A DNA stretch of 64,000 nucleotides from Bacteroidales bacterium (lineage in GTDB: Bacteria; Bacteroidota; Bacteroidia; Bacteroidales; P3): the NCBI GenBank assembly GCA_017934545.1, contig JAGBJI010000013.1, positions 62,001 through 126,000 of the forward strand. The letters run 5' to 3'. Position numbers and translations under genes: made by a program. The notes under the pieces were generated by a model, which was not told the DNA's origin, ran no database searches, and saw nothing but the letters and a program-made list of their open reading frames with translations. Below, piece by piece: positions 1 to 8,775 of this stretch; within the stretch, counting starts at the first letter, position 1, and each line of letters starts with the position of its first letter.

Positions 1-732
1 GCTGTACTCCGCAGGCTCGTTGTTCTGGTCTGCATAAACACGGAACACTGAAAAATCGCCTGTATGACGCGGCCACATCCAATTGTCCGTATCCCCTCCG
101 AACTTACCTATATTTGACGGCGGGGCAGCCACTAAACGTACGTCTTTGTATACTTTGTTGACATACATCATATATTGGTTGCCGTAGTACAAAGGTTTGA
201 TTTGTGCCGTAAGATTGGTCCCCTGCGTGGCTTTTTCAATTATGGCTTTGATGTTTTCATCGGTTACGGCTTTGCGTTGCTGTTCGCTCATAGAAGAACT
301 TACGCCTTTCAAAACCTCATCGGTTACGTCTTTCATGTATTGCAAAAGCGTGACAGTCAAACCCGGACAAGGCAGTTCTTCGTCCGTGCTTTTCGCCGCA
401 AACCCGTTGGTCAAATAGTCGTGGTCAACCGTTGAATGTCTTACTATCTGATAATAACCGCAATGATGGTTGGTAAAAACAAGTCCGTTTTTACTTACGA
501 ATTCGCCCGTACAACCCGTGCCGAAAAGCATTACGGCATCTTTTATACTTGCATTGTTAACGTCGTATATTTCTTTTGCAGAAAGTTTACATCCTTTGCT
601 CTGCATGTCTTTTTGGTTGTTTTGCAAAAGCATAGGAATCCACATTCCGCCCTGTGCAAATGAGTTGTGAACGGTTGAAATACACATGACAACCGCACCT
701 ATCAAAACTAAAAACCGTTTATTCATCTTCAT
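1..732 (-). CDS. S46 family dipeptidyl-peptidase (DPP7/DPP11-like), N-terminal part
   Basis: The first 244 codons of a secreted serine dipeptidyl-peptidase of family S46; the rest lies beyond the left edge. I translated the minus strand from the ATG at 732; an in-frame ATG at 726 is an equally possible start. Residues 1-27 form a signal peptide ending in SFAQG. 'TNHHCGY' carries the catalytic His of the family, and the 'GGDTDNWMWPRHTGDF' block near the edge is a family hallmark that includes the catalytic-Asp region. The Ser and the residue that separates DPP7 from DPP11 specificity are not in the window. Known members are periplasmic and take dipeptides from peptide N-termini in asaccharolytic Bacteroidota. 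It is divergent from dnaE. Family call is firm, subtype open. Confidence 0.87.
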   Translation of the reverse strand, partial: MKMNKRFLVLIGAVVMCISTVHNSFAQGGMWIPMLLQNNQKDMQSKGCKLSAKEIYDVNNASIKDAVMLFGTGCTGEFVSKNGLVFTNHHCGYYQIVRHSTVDHDYLTNGFAAKSTDEELPCPGLTVTLLQYMKDVTDEVLKGVSSSMSEQQRKAVTDENIKAIIEKATQGTNLTAQIKPLYYGNQYMMYVNKVYKDVRLVAAPPSNIGKFGGDTDNWMWPRHTGDFSVFRVYADQNNEPAEYS

Positions 733-752
733 GTTGTTTTTAAATTAATGTG

Positions 753-760
753 CAAAGATA
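753..760 (-). promoter_or_regulatory. Bacteroidota -7 box for the S46 peptidase gene
   Basis: On the minus strand this reads TATCTTTG, a perfect match to TAnnTTTG, 20 bases upstream of the start at 732. No clear -33 TTG is visible at the expected distance. Confidence 0.6.
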
Positions 761-847
761 TGAAAATTTATCAAAATACAAATCATTATCAGAATATAAT
801 GTTGCATAACATCAATTTACCGCAACCTAATCAAAAAAGACTTCTCT

Positions 848-930
848 GCAAAACCGTTTTGCAACACTTACAATACCGTCTTGCAGACCTTGCAAAACGG
901 TTTTGCAACGCTTGCAAGACGGTTTTGCAG
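848..930. repeat. Array of four GCAAAACGGTTTTGC-like palindromes at 21-22 bp spacing
   Basis: Four palindromic units centred near 855, 877, 899 and 920. The first (GCAAAACCGTTTTGC) and third (GCAAAACGGTTTTGC) are almost perfect; the second is degenerate and the fourth carries one change (GCAAGACGGTTTTGC). The 21-22 bp period puts all units on one face of the helix. The array lies just upstream of the dnaE -7 box, between two divergent genes. It looks like a multi-site operator or a relative of the dispersed 22-bp-periodic elements found elsewhere in the window. Confidence 0.75.
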
Positions 931-955
931 AAAACAGGTTCTGAAAAAAAAATTG

Positions 956-963
956 TATATTTG
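956..963 (+). promoter_or_regulatory. -7 box of the dnaE promoter
   Basis: TATATTTG matches TAnnTTTG exactly and ends 20 bases before the dnaE ATG. The -33 region is not obvious and falls next to the palindrome array, which could modulate it. Confidence 0.6.
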
Positions 964-983
964 CAAAAAAATATATTCATTCT

Positions 984-3900
984 ATGACGGATTTTACACA
1001 TTTGCACGTACATACGCAGTATTCCATACTTGACGGAGCCTGCTCGGTGAAAAAATTGGTCAAAAAGACCAAAGACTTGGGCATGGACGCCGTTGCCATA
1101 ACCGACCACGGCAGTATGTACGGCGTTTTGGACTTCAGAAACACATGCGTTAAAGAAGGAATAAAACCTATTTTGGGTTGCGAAATGTATGTCGTGCCTA
1201 ACGACAGGTTCAACAAAACCGACGAGGGACGCGGACACCACCTTATACTCTTGGCAAAGAACATGACAGGTTACCAAAACCTGATAAAACTTGACTCAAT
1301 GGGTTTTGACCCCAAAGCGTTCCACTACAATTCGCGTATAGACAAGAATCTGTTGTTTGAATACCACGAAGGCTTGATTTGTTCTTCGGCCTGCGTTGCG
1401 GGAATTATACCGAGGCTTTTGTATGCAGGCAAAACCCAAGAGGCCGAACGCACGGCAATGGAATACAAAGAGGTTTTCGGCGACGATTATTATATAGAAC
1501 TTCAGAATTTCTGCGGCAAGAACGAAATGCAGGACGATGTTAATCCCAAGCTTATAGCCCTTGCCAGAAAATTGGACATAAAACTTATAGCCACAAACGA
1601 CGTTCACTTCATCAACAAGGACGATTTCTACGCCCACCGTATACTTATATGCCTGTCAACAGGCACAAAAATCAACGACCAAACCAAATTGATGTATTCG
1701 GGCGAAGAATACATGAAATCGGCCGACGAGATGGCTGAACTGTTTAAGGATGTACCCGAAGCCATAACCAATACACGCGAAATAGCCGACAAGGTGGAAG
1801 TCTACGATTTGGAACGCGGACCTATATTGCCCGTGTTTGACATACCCGAATCGTTCGGCAAATTGGATGAATATTACGAAAAATACAGTCCGCAGACAGT
1901 TAACGACTATTTGTTGGAACAGTTGGTAAAACGCAACAAAATAGACGCCTCGGCAAGCGAAGAAGAAAAACTCAAACTTGTGGAAAAAACCTTGCAGGAC
2001 AAAGGCGGATATGACAAAATGGTGCATACCGAATTTGATTTTGCATATTTGAAACACTTGACTTACGAAGGGGCTGCCAAGAAATATCCTTCTCCGCTTG
2101 CGGAAAACATAAAAGCCCGCATTGACATGGAGTTGGAAACTATTGAATGGATGGGATTTCCGGGCTATTTTTTGATTGTGCAGGATTTTATCAACTATTC
2201 AAGGGACAACTTAGGCGTAATAATAGGTCCGGGAAGAGGTTCGGCGGCTGGAAGCGTCGTTGCGTATTGTTTGGGTATAACACAGATAGAGCCTATGACG
2301 TACGATTTGCTGTTCGAACGTTTCTTAAACCCCGACAGAATATCGCTGCCCGACATTGACGTGGACTTCGATGACGAAGGAAGAGAGAAAACGCTTCATT
2401 ACGTTCAGGACAAATACGGAGCATCGCACGTGGCACAAATCACCACTTTCGGTACTATGGCCGCCAAGATGAGTATCAAGGACGTAGCACGTGTGTTAGA
2501 CCTGCCTTTAGCCGATGCCAACCGTTTGGCAAGCTATGTTCCCTCGCGTCCGGGCATAAGTTTGGAAAAAGCATTGCAGGAATCGCCCGACTTGCAACAG
2601 GCTATGGAAAAGGGAACCGACTTGGAAAAGAAAGTTCTTAAGTATGCAATGGATTTGGAAGGCTCGGTACGCAGCACGGGCGTGCATGCCTGCGGAGTGA
2701 TTATAGGCCCTGATGACATAAGCAACTATGTTCCGCTTGCCAAACCCAAAGATTCCGACATGATGGCGGTGCAGTTTGAAGGCAAACTGATAGAAAGCGT
2801 CGGAATGATTAAAATGGACTTTTTGGGATTGAGCAACCTTTCCATTATAAAGGACGCCTGCCAAAACGTTTTCAAATCCACGGGCAACAAAATAGACATT
2901 GACCGCATTCCTTTGGACGACAAACTGACATTGGAACTGTTTGCAAGGGGAGATACTACGGCAACGTTCCAATTTGAAAGCGAAGGTATGAAGACCCATT
3001 TGCAGAATCTTAAACCCGATAAGTTCGAAGATTTGATTGCAATGAACGCTTTGTACCGTCCGGGTCCGATGGCATACATACCGGAATTCATTAAAAGAAA
3101 ACACGGTGAGGCAACGATAGAGTACGAATTCCCTCAAATGGAGAAGTATCTTGCGGACACTTACGGTATAACCGTATATCAAGAGCAGGTCATGCAGCTT
3201 TCAAGGGCTTTGGCGGGTTTTACGCCCGGCGAAGCCGACACTTTGCGTAAAGCAATGGGTAAAAAAAAGAAAGATGTTATGGCAAAAATGAAAGACAAGT
3301 TTGACAAAGGTTGTGCGAAAAACGGATTGGACAGCGAAAAGACAGAAAAGATTTGGCACGATTGGGAAAAATTTGCCGAATATGCGTTCAATAAATCCCA
3401 CGCAACCTGTTATGCTTACATAGCTTTTCAGACCGGATACTTAAAATCGCACTTCCGTGCGGAATATATGTCGGCAGTGTTGACACACAATGCTAACAAT
3501 CCTAAAAACATTACTGATTATATCGCCGATTGTCTTAAACACGGCATAGCCGTATTGGGACCTAACGTAAACGAATCCGACATCAATTTTATGGTAAACA
3601 AGAAAGGTGAGATTCTTTTCGGACTTAACGCCATAAAAAACGTAGGGGAAAAGGTGGCGGAATCCATAATCCAAGAACGCAAAGAACACGGAGAATACAC
3701 TTCTGCGGAAGATTTTATAATGCGGAATATAGGTGTGACCAACCGAAAGGCCGTTGAATCTTTGGTAAAAAGCGGAGCGTTTGACTGTTTTGCCGATGTA
3801 GACCGGGCGCAATATCTGTTAAGTACGGACAACGGTACGGAAATTTTCATCGAAAAGATAATGAAGTATTGCATCAAGCGGAAAGAACGCGAAAGTTCCG

Positions 3901-4667
3901 CCCAAGTATCGCTGTTTGCTTCGGAAACCGTTGCGGAAGATTTGTCAATAACTTACCCCGAATGCGAACCTATGAGCCTTTTGGAGAAATTGCGTTACGA
4001 AAAAGAACTTATCGGCTTTTATATCTCGGGACATCCGTTGGATAATTACGCCGACGAAATCAAATCTTTTGCCAATTCGTCGGTAACGGAACTTGACAAT
4101 GTGGACGAATTGTACGACAACAAGAAAACATCTCTTTCAGTTGCGGGAATAATAACAGAAGCGGGTTCGGCAATGAGCAAAAAAGGCACGCAATACGGTT
4201 ATTTCACTTTGGAAGACAAGCAAGGCACGCACCGCTTTTCACTTTTCGGCAAAGACTTTCTTACTTACGGACATTTCTTAAAGCCGAATATCTACGTATT
4301 TATCAAAGGCAGAGTGGACAGACGGTCGTTCGGCGAAGGTGCAAGGGAAAGTGTACGCACGGAATTCAAAATAGAAAAGATGGAACTGTTGGAAAACATG
4401 TTTTCTTCCTATGGTACAGGCATCAAAATAGTAATAGAAAATCCCAAACTGACCGATGATTTGGTTGCAAACATAACCAAAGCCGCCAAAACCAACAAAG
4501 GCTCTGCCGATGTTACGTTTGTCGTCTTTGACACCAAGAGTGACATCCGCGTAACGCTTGAAAGCAAAAAATACAAGGTGGATATAGCATCCGTAATTCC
4601 TAATTTGAAAGACATGGTAAAGGCGGGTGATGTTTACGATTACGTGGTTCAAACCCGCAATATATAA
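984..4667 (+). CDS. dnaE: DNA polymerase III subunit alpha
   Basis: Replicative polymerase of 1227 residues, cytoplasmic, copying DNA as part of the holoenzyme. It opens with the PHP domain ('HLHVHTQYSILDG'), followed by the C-family polymerase core with 'GPGRGSAAGSVVAYCLGIT' and the catalytic aspartates in 'LPDIDVDFDDEGRE'. The helix-hairpin-helix and OB-fold region follows ('GYFTLEDKQGTHRFSLFG'). Length is normal for dnaE1. The ATG at 984 is the natural start because it sits 20 bases behind a clear -7 box and the PHP motif starts at once. queG follows after 9 bases and is probably cotranscribed. Confidence 0.97.
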   Translation: MTDFTHLHVHTQYSILDGACSVKKLVKKTKDLGMDAVAITDHGSMYGVLDFRNTCVKEGIKPILGCEMYVVPNDRFNKTDEGRGHHLILLAKNMTGYQNLIKLDSMGFDPKAFHYNSRIDKNLLFEYHEGLICSSACVAGIIPRLLYAGKTQEAERTAMEYKEVFGDDYYIELQNFCGKNEMQDDVNPKLIALARKLDIKLIATNDVHFINKDDFYAHRILICLSTGTKINDQTKLMYSGEEYMKSADEMAELFKDVPEAITNTREIADKVEVYDLERGPILPVFDIPESFGKLDEYYEKYSPQTVNDYLLEQLVKRNKIDASASEEEKLKLVEKTLQDKGGYDKMVHTEFDFAYLKHLTYEGAAKKYPSPLAENIKARIDMELETIEWMGFPGYFLIVQDFINYSRDNLGVIIGPGRGSAAGSVVAYCLGITQIEPMTYDLLFERFLNPDRISLPDIDVDFDDEGREKTLHYVQDKYGASHVAQITTFGTMAAKMSIKDVARVLDLPLADANRLASYVPSRPGISLEKALQESPDLQQAMEKGTDLEKKVLKYAMDLEGSVRSTGVHACGVIIGPDDISNYVPLAKPKDSDMMAVQFEGKLIESVGMIKMDFLGLSNLSIIKDACQNVFKSTGNKIDIDRIPLDDKLTLELFARGDTTATFQFESEGMKTHLQNLKPDKFEDLIAMNALYRPGPMAYIPEFIKRKHGEATIEYEFPQMEKYLADTYGITVYQEQVMQLSRALAGFTPGEADTLRKAMGKKKKDVMAKMKDKFDKGCAKNGLDSEKTEKIWHDWEKFAEYAFNKSHATCYAYIAFQTGYLKSHFRAEYMSAVLTHNANNPKNITDYIADCLKHGIAVLGPNVNESDINFMVNKKGEILFGLNAIKNVGEKVAESIIQERKEHGEYTSAEDFIMRNIGVTNRKAVESLVKSGAFDCFADVDRAQYLLSTDNGTEIFIEKIMKYCIKRKERESSAQVSLFASETVAEDLSITYPECEPMSLLEKLRYEKELIGFYISGHPLDNYADEIKSFANSSVTELDNVDELYDNKKTSLSVAGIITEAGSAMSKKGTQYGYFTLEDKQGTHRFSLFGKDFLTYGHFLKPNIYVFIKGRVDRRSFGEGARESVRTEFKIEKMELLENMFSSYGTGIKIVIENPKLTDDLVANITKAAKTNKGSADVTFVVFDTKSDIRVTLESKKYKVDIASVIPNLKDMVKAGDVYDYVVQTRNI

Positions 4668-4676
4668 ACTCTTTGT

Positions 4677-5603
4677 ATGTACATACCCATTCAAACGGTA
4701 AAGGATTTGGCATTGAAAGAAGGGTTTTGCAGTTGCGGTGCAACAAAAGCCGAAAAGATGGATATTTCCTCTTTTAAAGACTGGCTTGCAAAGGGTTATA
4801 ATGCTTCTATGTCTTACCTTGAAAACTATTTGGACAAAAGGGAAAACCCTGCATTGTTGCTTGAAGGTACCCGCAGCATATTCAGTTTCATTATGTCCTA
4901 CAATGATGACAGCGAAACAAGTACGCACAAATTCAAAATCGCTTCCTACGCCTGCCGCAAGGACTATCACTACACCATAAAGCAAAAACTCAACAATATA
5001 ATTATAAAATTAAAAGACCAATACCCTGATTTGCAGACTAAAATATTTGTTGATTCCGCTCCTGTGCAAGAACGCAATTGGGCAATAAGATGCGGGCTTG
5101 GTTGGAAGGGAAAAAACTCACTTTTAGTCACGAAAGAATTTGGTAACAAGGTGTTTATAGGCGAAATTTTGGCAAACTGCACGTCTGATTATGCAGAAGA
5201 AACGGCTAATGCGTGCGGCAATTGCAACAAATGCTTAACCTCATGCCCTAACAACGCCATTCTGCCCGACGGAAACATAAATGCAAACCTTTGTATCTCA
5301 TACCAAACCATTGAAAACAAGGAAGAAATCCCTGAAAATATAAATTTAAGAAATTATATCTACGGTTGCGATATTTGTCTTAACGCTTGCATTTGGAACA
5401 ACAGGGCAAAGAAAACAGAAGTTCAGGACCAAGAAGTTAAAAATCTTGTTTGCAGTATGTTGGACAAGATAGAAAAAGGAGAAGACTTTAAAAGCGAGTT
5501 TCAGAAATTGAGAAAACTTTCGCCGATGGACAGAATAAAATATCAGAAACTGCTTTCAAATGTTGAACTTGCCAAAAAACAATCCTTAAATACAGATTTA
5601 TAA
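4677..5603 (+). CDS. queG: Epoxyqueuosine reductase
   Basis: 308-residue cobalamin and iron-sulfur enzyme that reduces epoxyqueuosine to queuosine in the wobble position of GUN tRNAs, the last step of queuosine synthesis. 'SAPVQERNWAIRCGLGWKGKNS' is the family signature, followed by two ferredoxin-like clusters: 'CGNCNKCLTSCP' and 'CDICLNAC'. The C-terminal HEAT-like extension seen in some QueG proteins is short here. It starts 9 bases after dnaE and is closed by a strong terminator. No other queuosine gene is in the window. Confidence 0.93.
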   Translation: MYIPIQTVKDLALKEGFCSCGATKAEKMDISSFKDWLAKGYNASMSYLENYLDKRENPALLLEGTRSIFSFIMSYNDDSETSTHKFKIASYACRKDYHYTIKQKLNNIIIKLKDQYPDLQTKIFVDSAPVQERNWAIRCGLGWKGKNSLLVTKEFGNKVFIGEILANCTSDYAEETANACGNCNKCLTSCPNNAILPDGNINANLCISYQTIENKEEIPENINLRNYIYGCDICLNACIWNNRAKKTEVQDQEVKNLVCSMLDKIEKGEDFKSEFQKLRKLSPMDRIKYQKLLSNVELAKKQSLNTDL

Positions 5604-5612
5604 ACAATTAAA

Positions 5613-5647
5613 GGGGGACATCATTTTTACACAATGTCCCCTTTTTT
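5613..5647 (+). terminator. Rho-independent terminator after queG
   Basis: Stem GGGGACAT / ATGTCCCC with a 12-base loop, followed by six T, just downstream of the queG stop. It also separates dnaE-queG from the opposing tRNA cluster. Confidence 0.9.
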
Positions 5648-5651
5648 CCCG

Positions 5652-5725
5652 TGATCTAAGAAGGATTCGAACCTTCGACCTACTGCTTAGAAGGCAGTTG
5701 CTCTATCCAGCTGAGCTATTAGACC
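5652..5725 (-). tRNA. tRNA-Arg (anticodon TCT)
   Basis: Minus-strand cloverleaf: acceptor GGTCTAA/TTAGATC, D-arm with AGCTCAGCTGG, anticodon stem ACTGC/GCAGT with loop CTTCTAA (anticodon TCT), T-loop GTTCGAAT. Discriminator A. The CCA end is not encoded. It is the last of three tRNAs in the minus-strand cluster. Confidence 0.96.
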
Positions 5726-5742
5726 ATTCGTCCTTCTCAAAG

Positions 5743-5817
5743 TCGGGGTAGTAAGATTCGAACTTACGACCTCCACATCCCAAATGTGGCGCGATAACCG
5801 GACTACGCTATACCCCG
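5743..5817 (-). tRNA. tRNA-Pro (anticodon TGG)
   Basis: Minus-strand cloverleaf starting CGGGGTATAGCGTAGTC, with acceptor CGGGGTA/TACCCCG, anticodon stem CCACA/TGTGG, loop TTTGGGA (anticodon TGG) and T-loop GTTCGAAT. Discriminator A; CCA not encoded. It lies 17 bases upstream of tRNA-Arg. Confidence 0.96.
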
Positions 5818-5861
5818 TATATACACAATGAACATTCTTTTTCTCAAATCCTCTTTTTTTG

Positions 5862-5949
5862 CGGAGAATGGGGGATTCGAACCCCCGGTACCCTAATCGA
5901 GTACGACAGTTTAGCAAACTGTTGGTTTCAGCCACTCACCCAACTCTCC
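5862..5949 (-). tRNA. tRNA-Ser (anticodon GCT)
   Basis: 88-base tRNA with a long variable arm, as expected for a class II tRNA. Acceptor GGAGAGT/ATTCTCC, anticodon stem ACAGT/ACTGT, loop TTGCTAA (anticodon GCT), T-loop GTTCGAAT, discriminator G. CCA is not encoded. It is first in the minus-strand tRNA cluster. Confidence 0.95.
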
Positions 5950-6176
5950 GTATGGCTGATTTGGGATTGCAAAATTACAACAATTTTTATTACTGACAAA
6001 AAAAATTTGAAAAAAATTGAAATTTTATATGTTTTTTTGTGCCGCAATGCGTTTAAAGAATTGTGTTTTAAAAGAATTTCACTAAAAAAACAATACAGTG
6101 CATCCTAAAAAATTTTCCGCTGAAACTGAAAAATTTATGCCTAAACGAATAAGATTTTTGCCGAAGTAAAAAAGGC
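5950..6176. other. AT-rich intergenic stretch with no supported gene
   Basis: Between tRNA-Ser and the first dispersed element. It consists of A and T runs with stray pieces (TTTTTGCCGAAG, AAAAAGGC) that resemble arm fragments of the neighbouring element. No promoter with a good -7 box, no ORF with a plausible start and no hairpin was seen. Confidence 0.5.
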
Positions 6177-6289
6177 TTTTGCCGATTCAGAAAAGAGGAA
6201 TGAAAAAAGCAGGTTTTTTACATCAAAAAAAGTGGTTTTTTACTCAAAAAACCACTTTTTTTCTGAATTGTTTTCTGAATCGGCAAAAA
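6177..6289. repeat. Dispersed 22-bp-periodic element, copy 1 (cores GCAGG/GTGG/CCAC)
   Basis: Perfect outer arms of 18 bp, TTTTGCCGATTCAGAAAA at 6177-6194 and its reverse complement at 6271-6288. They enclose three units of A6-core-T6: GCAGG at 6209, GTGG at 6232 and inverted CCAC at 6252, about 21-22 bp apart. It is intergenic between the minus-strand tRNAs and the plus-strand phospholipase-D-like gene. It could act as a bidirectional terminator, a curved DNA segment or a protein-binding array; the sequence alone does not decide. Confidence 0.85.
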
Positions 6290-6386
6290 CCTTTTCTGAA
6301 AACAAAAAATTGTATTCGCAAAAGGCATTTATAAGTGCTGAACACAGGTGCGTTAAGTGCTTAAAACAAAAAGAAACGGCAAAATA

Positions 6387-6418
6387 TTTGCCCAAGAAAA
6401 AATATTTTCATAATTTTG
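6387..6418 (+). promoter_or_regulatory. Promoter of the phospholipase-D-like gene
   Basis: TTTG at 6387-6390, a 20-base spacer and TAATTTTG at 6411-6418 match the Bacteroidota vegetative promoter (TTTG-N19/20-TAnnTTTG) almost ideally. It places transcription start near 6425 and so rules out upstream start codons for the next gene. Confidence 0.8.
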
Positions 6419-6441
6419 CTGATTATATCCGCAAAAGGCGG

Positions 6442-7527
6442 ATGTGCATGATGATGCAAAACAATGACAAATACATATTGTATGACGACAATCTGAAGAT
6501 GTATGACGCCATGCTGGACGACATCGGCAGGGCTAAAAGGGTCATATTTTTGGAAACTTTCAGATTCGGACGCGGAGCTATGGGCGACAAGTTCCTTTTG
6601 GCTTTGTACAAAAAGGCCAAAGAAGGCGTCAGCGTAAAATTGCTCTTGGATGCGTGGGGAACAGGCAGGGATTTGTCTTATTTTCAACCGATTATAGAGG
6701 CAGGCGTGGAAATCCGTTTGTACCGCAAAGTCAGGCTAACCAAGGGTATGTTGGCAAAGAACCATTGCCGCAATCACAGAAAATTGCTCATCATTGACTC
6801 CGAAATTGCATACATGGGTTCGTCCAACATAACGGCGTACAGCGTTTCGTGGAGGGAGTTGAACTTAAGGACAACCGACCACAAACTGTTGACGGTTTTC
6901 AGACGCAGTTTCAGGGATTCTTTCCGTACATACAACAAATACGACATTCCGATGGTGGCAAGCAACAAAAGTTACCACATTGACGATTGGACGTTTATAC
7001 AGGAGTATCCCGACAGCGTGCGTCAAAGAATAAAAAGAAAGTACGAAAACCTTATAAGACAGGCAAAAAAGAGTATAATAATTGAAACGCCTTATTTTCT
7101 TCCGGGACACAACTTAAGAAAAGAATTGGCGGACGCCGCCAAACGCGGAGTGGACGTCAGGGTTCACGTTCCGTACAATTCGGATGTAAGGGTTGTGGAC
7201 ATAATACGAAGACATTATGCGGGTATTTTGCACAGGGCAGGTATTAAATTTAAGTTCTATGTGCCTGCAAACCTGCATGCTAAAAGTGTGATGATAGACG
7301 GCGAAATTTTTTCCTTATCGTCGGCCAACTTTGATTACAGAAGTTTCCGCTATCAATACGAAATCGCCCTTGTGGGCAAGAATCCTTCAATTATACAGCA
7401 GTTAAAACAACACTACGCATACACCGAACAATACAGCCGTGATTTTGATTACGACACATGGAAGCAACGTTCGGGTATAGAGAAACTTGTGGAATGGATT
7501 TTACTGCCTTTAAGATATTTTATGTAA
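6442..7527 (+). CDS. Phospholipase D-like protein (cardiolipin synthase type)
   Basis: About 361 residues with two HKD motifs: 'NHRKLLIIDSEIAYMGSSN' and 'HAKSVMIDGEIFSLSSANFDYRS'. Two such HxKx4D sites form one active centre in cardiolipin synthases and related phosphatidyltransferases. The usual N-terminal membrane helices of ClsA are absent, so it resembles the short soluble ClsB-type. I chose the ATG at 6442 (6448, 6451 and 6454 also possible) because a strong promoter ends at 6418; the open frame reaches back to 6232 only by running through the repeat element. The activator gene follows after 15 bases. Substrate is inferred from family. Confidence 0.82.
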   Translation: MCMMMQNNDKYILYDDNLKMYDAMLDDIGRAKRVIFLETFRFGRGAMGDKFLLALYKKAKEGVSVKLLLDAWGTGRDLSYFQPIIEAGVEIRLYRKVRLTKGMLAKNHCRNHRKLLIIDSEIAYMGSSNITAYSVSWRELNLRTTDHKLLTVFRRSFRDSFRTYNKYDIPMVASNKSYHIDDWTFIQEYPDSVRQRIKRKYENLIRQAKKSIIIETPYFLPGHNLRKELADAAKRGVDVRVHVPYNSDVRVVDIIRRHYAGILHRAGIKFKFYVPANLHAKSVMIDGEIFSLSSANFDYRSFRYQYEIALVGKNPSIIQQLKQHYAYTEQYSRDFDYDTWKQRSGIEKLVEWILLPLRYFM

Positions 7528-7542
7528 ACTTTACGGGCAATT

Positions 7543-8775
7543 ATGGCAGATATACAGGCAATAAAACAAAGGTTCGGAATAATAGGCAATGACGTGCAAC
7601 TGATGCGTGCAATAGAAGTGGCGGTGGAAGTTGCAATAACGGATATGAGCGTGCTTGTCACGGGAGAAAGCGGCGTTGGTAAAGAAGTTTTTTCAAAGAT
7701 AATCCACAACTATTCCCCCCGTAAACACGGCAAATACATAGCCGTCAACTGCGGGGCTATACCCGAAGGCACCATAGAAAGCGAACTGTTCGGCCATGTC
7801 AAAGGTGCGTTCACCAATGCCGACAGGGACCGCAAAGGATACTTCGCCGAAGCGGACAAGGGTACAATATTTTTGGACGAAGTGGGTGAACTGCCTATGA
7901 ACATGCAGGTTAAACTGTTGCGTGTGCTGGAAAGCGGTGAGTTTCTGCCCGTAGGAAGCAGCAAAACCCTGCATTGCGACGTAAGAGTAGTGGCTGCAAC
8001 CAACGTAAACCTCATCAACGCAATAGAAAAAGGCACTTTCCGCGAAGACCTTTACTATCGGTTGAACCAAATATCCATATCCATACCTCCTCTGCGTAAA
8101 AGAAAAGACGACATATACATGTTGTTCAAACGTTTTGCCGTAGACCAAGCGGAAAAATACAACATGCCCCATATATCGCTCACTCCGCAGGCACGGGAAT
8201 ATCTTAAAAACTATCCTTGGCAGGGAAACGTACGCCAACTTAAAAACGTAGCCGAGCAGATTTCAATAATTGAAAAAGACCGTACTATAGATACGGAAAC
8301 TTTGATGCGTTATATTCCGCCCGTATCCTCATTGCCGATGGTTGTAAACAATGGTTTTGAGAACGTACAGACGCAGGACGAGGCATTGTTTGCCATAATG
8401 CAGAACAAAAAAGACATTGCGGATTTAAGAAACGATGTAGAGCAACTGAAAAACGTAGTTGCAACCCTTATCAACAACCGAATCCCGCACGCAACTCCTT
8501 TGCTTATTGACAACAACGGTGAGATTAACAACAGCACTTACACGCCTGCACATGCGGATATTATCAATGCCGACAGTTATGCGGGCGAAAGCAAAGAACA
8601 AGTCATTGAAATGGACGAAAGCAAGGCCGTGATGACTTTGGCGGAAATGGAAAAACAGGCAATAATATCTTCACTGAAACGCCATAGAGGGCATAGAGCC
8701 CAAGCGGCAAAGGAATTGGGTATATCGGAAAGAACGTTGTACAGAAAAATCAACGATTACAACCTTGACAATTAG
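7543..8775 (+). CDS. Sigma-54-type AAA+ transcriptional activator without receiver domain
   Basis: 410 residues: AAA+ domain from about residue 10 ('GESGVGKE' Walker A, 'GTIFLDEVGELP' Walker B, 'YYRLN' and 'RKDDI' regions) and a C-terminal Fis-type helix-turn-helix ('AQAAKELGISERTLYRKIND'). There is no N-terminal receiver or sensing domain. The loop that touches sigma-54 reads GAFTNA instead of GAFTGA, a change at a position usually critical for sigma-54 contact. A linker of about 100 residues separates AAA+ and HTH. It ends exactly one base before the aroA ATG, so the two are translationally adjacent. No rpoN gene is in the window, and its targets are unknown. Confidence 0.88.
   Translation: MADIQAIKQRFGIIGNDVQLMRAIEVAVEVAITDMSVLVTGESGVGKEVFSKIIHNYSPRKHGKYIAVNCGAIPEGTIESELFGHVKGAFTNADRDRKGYFAEADKGTIFLDEVGELPMNMQVKLLRVLESGEFLPVGSSKTLHCDVRVVAATNVNLINAIEKGTFREDLYYRLNQISISIPPLRKRKDDIYMLFKRFAVDQAEKYNMPHISLTPQAREYLKNYPWQGNVRQLKNVAEQISIIEKDRTIDTETLMRYIPPVSSLPMVVNNGFENVQTQDEALFAIMQNKKDIADLRNDVEQLKNVVATLINNRIPHATPLLIDNNGEINNSTYTPAHADIINADSYAGESKEQVIEMDESKAVMTLAEMEKQAIISSLKRHRGHRAQAAKELGISERTLYRKINDYNLDN

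Noticed and set aside
831-1277. Minus-strand open frames opposite dnaE and other large genes (for example 831-1277, 2508-3182, 4278-4985).
   Set aside because: Shadow frames of strongly supported genes; they lack starts with promoter context and have the biased composition expected from the antisense of coding DNA.
6232-6441. Extended N-terminus (70 residues) for the phospholipase-D-like protein.
   Set aside because: It would be translated from half of the repeat element and lies upstream of a near-ideal promoter at 6387-6418; HKD-protein similarity begins after 6442.
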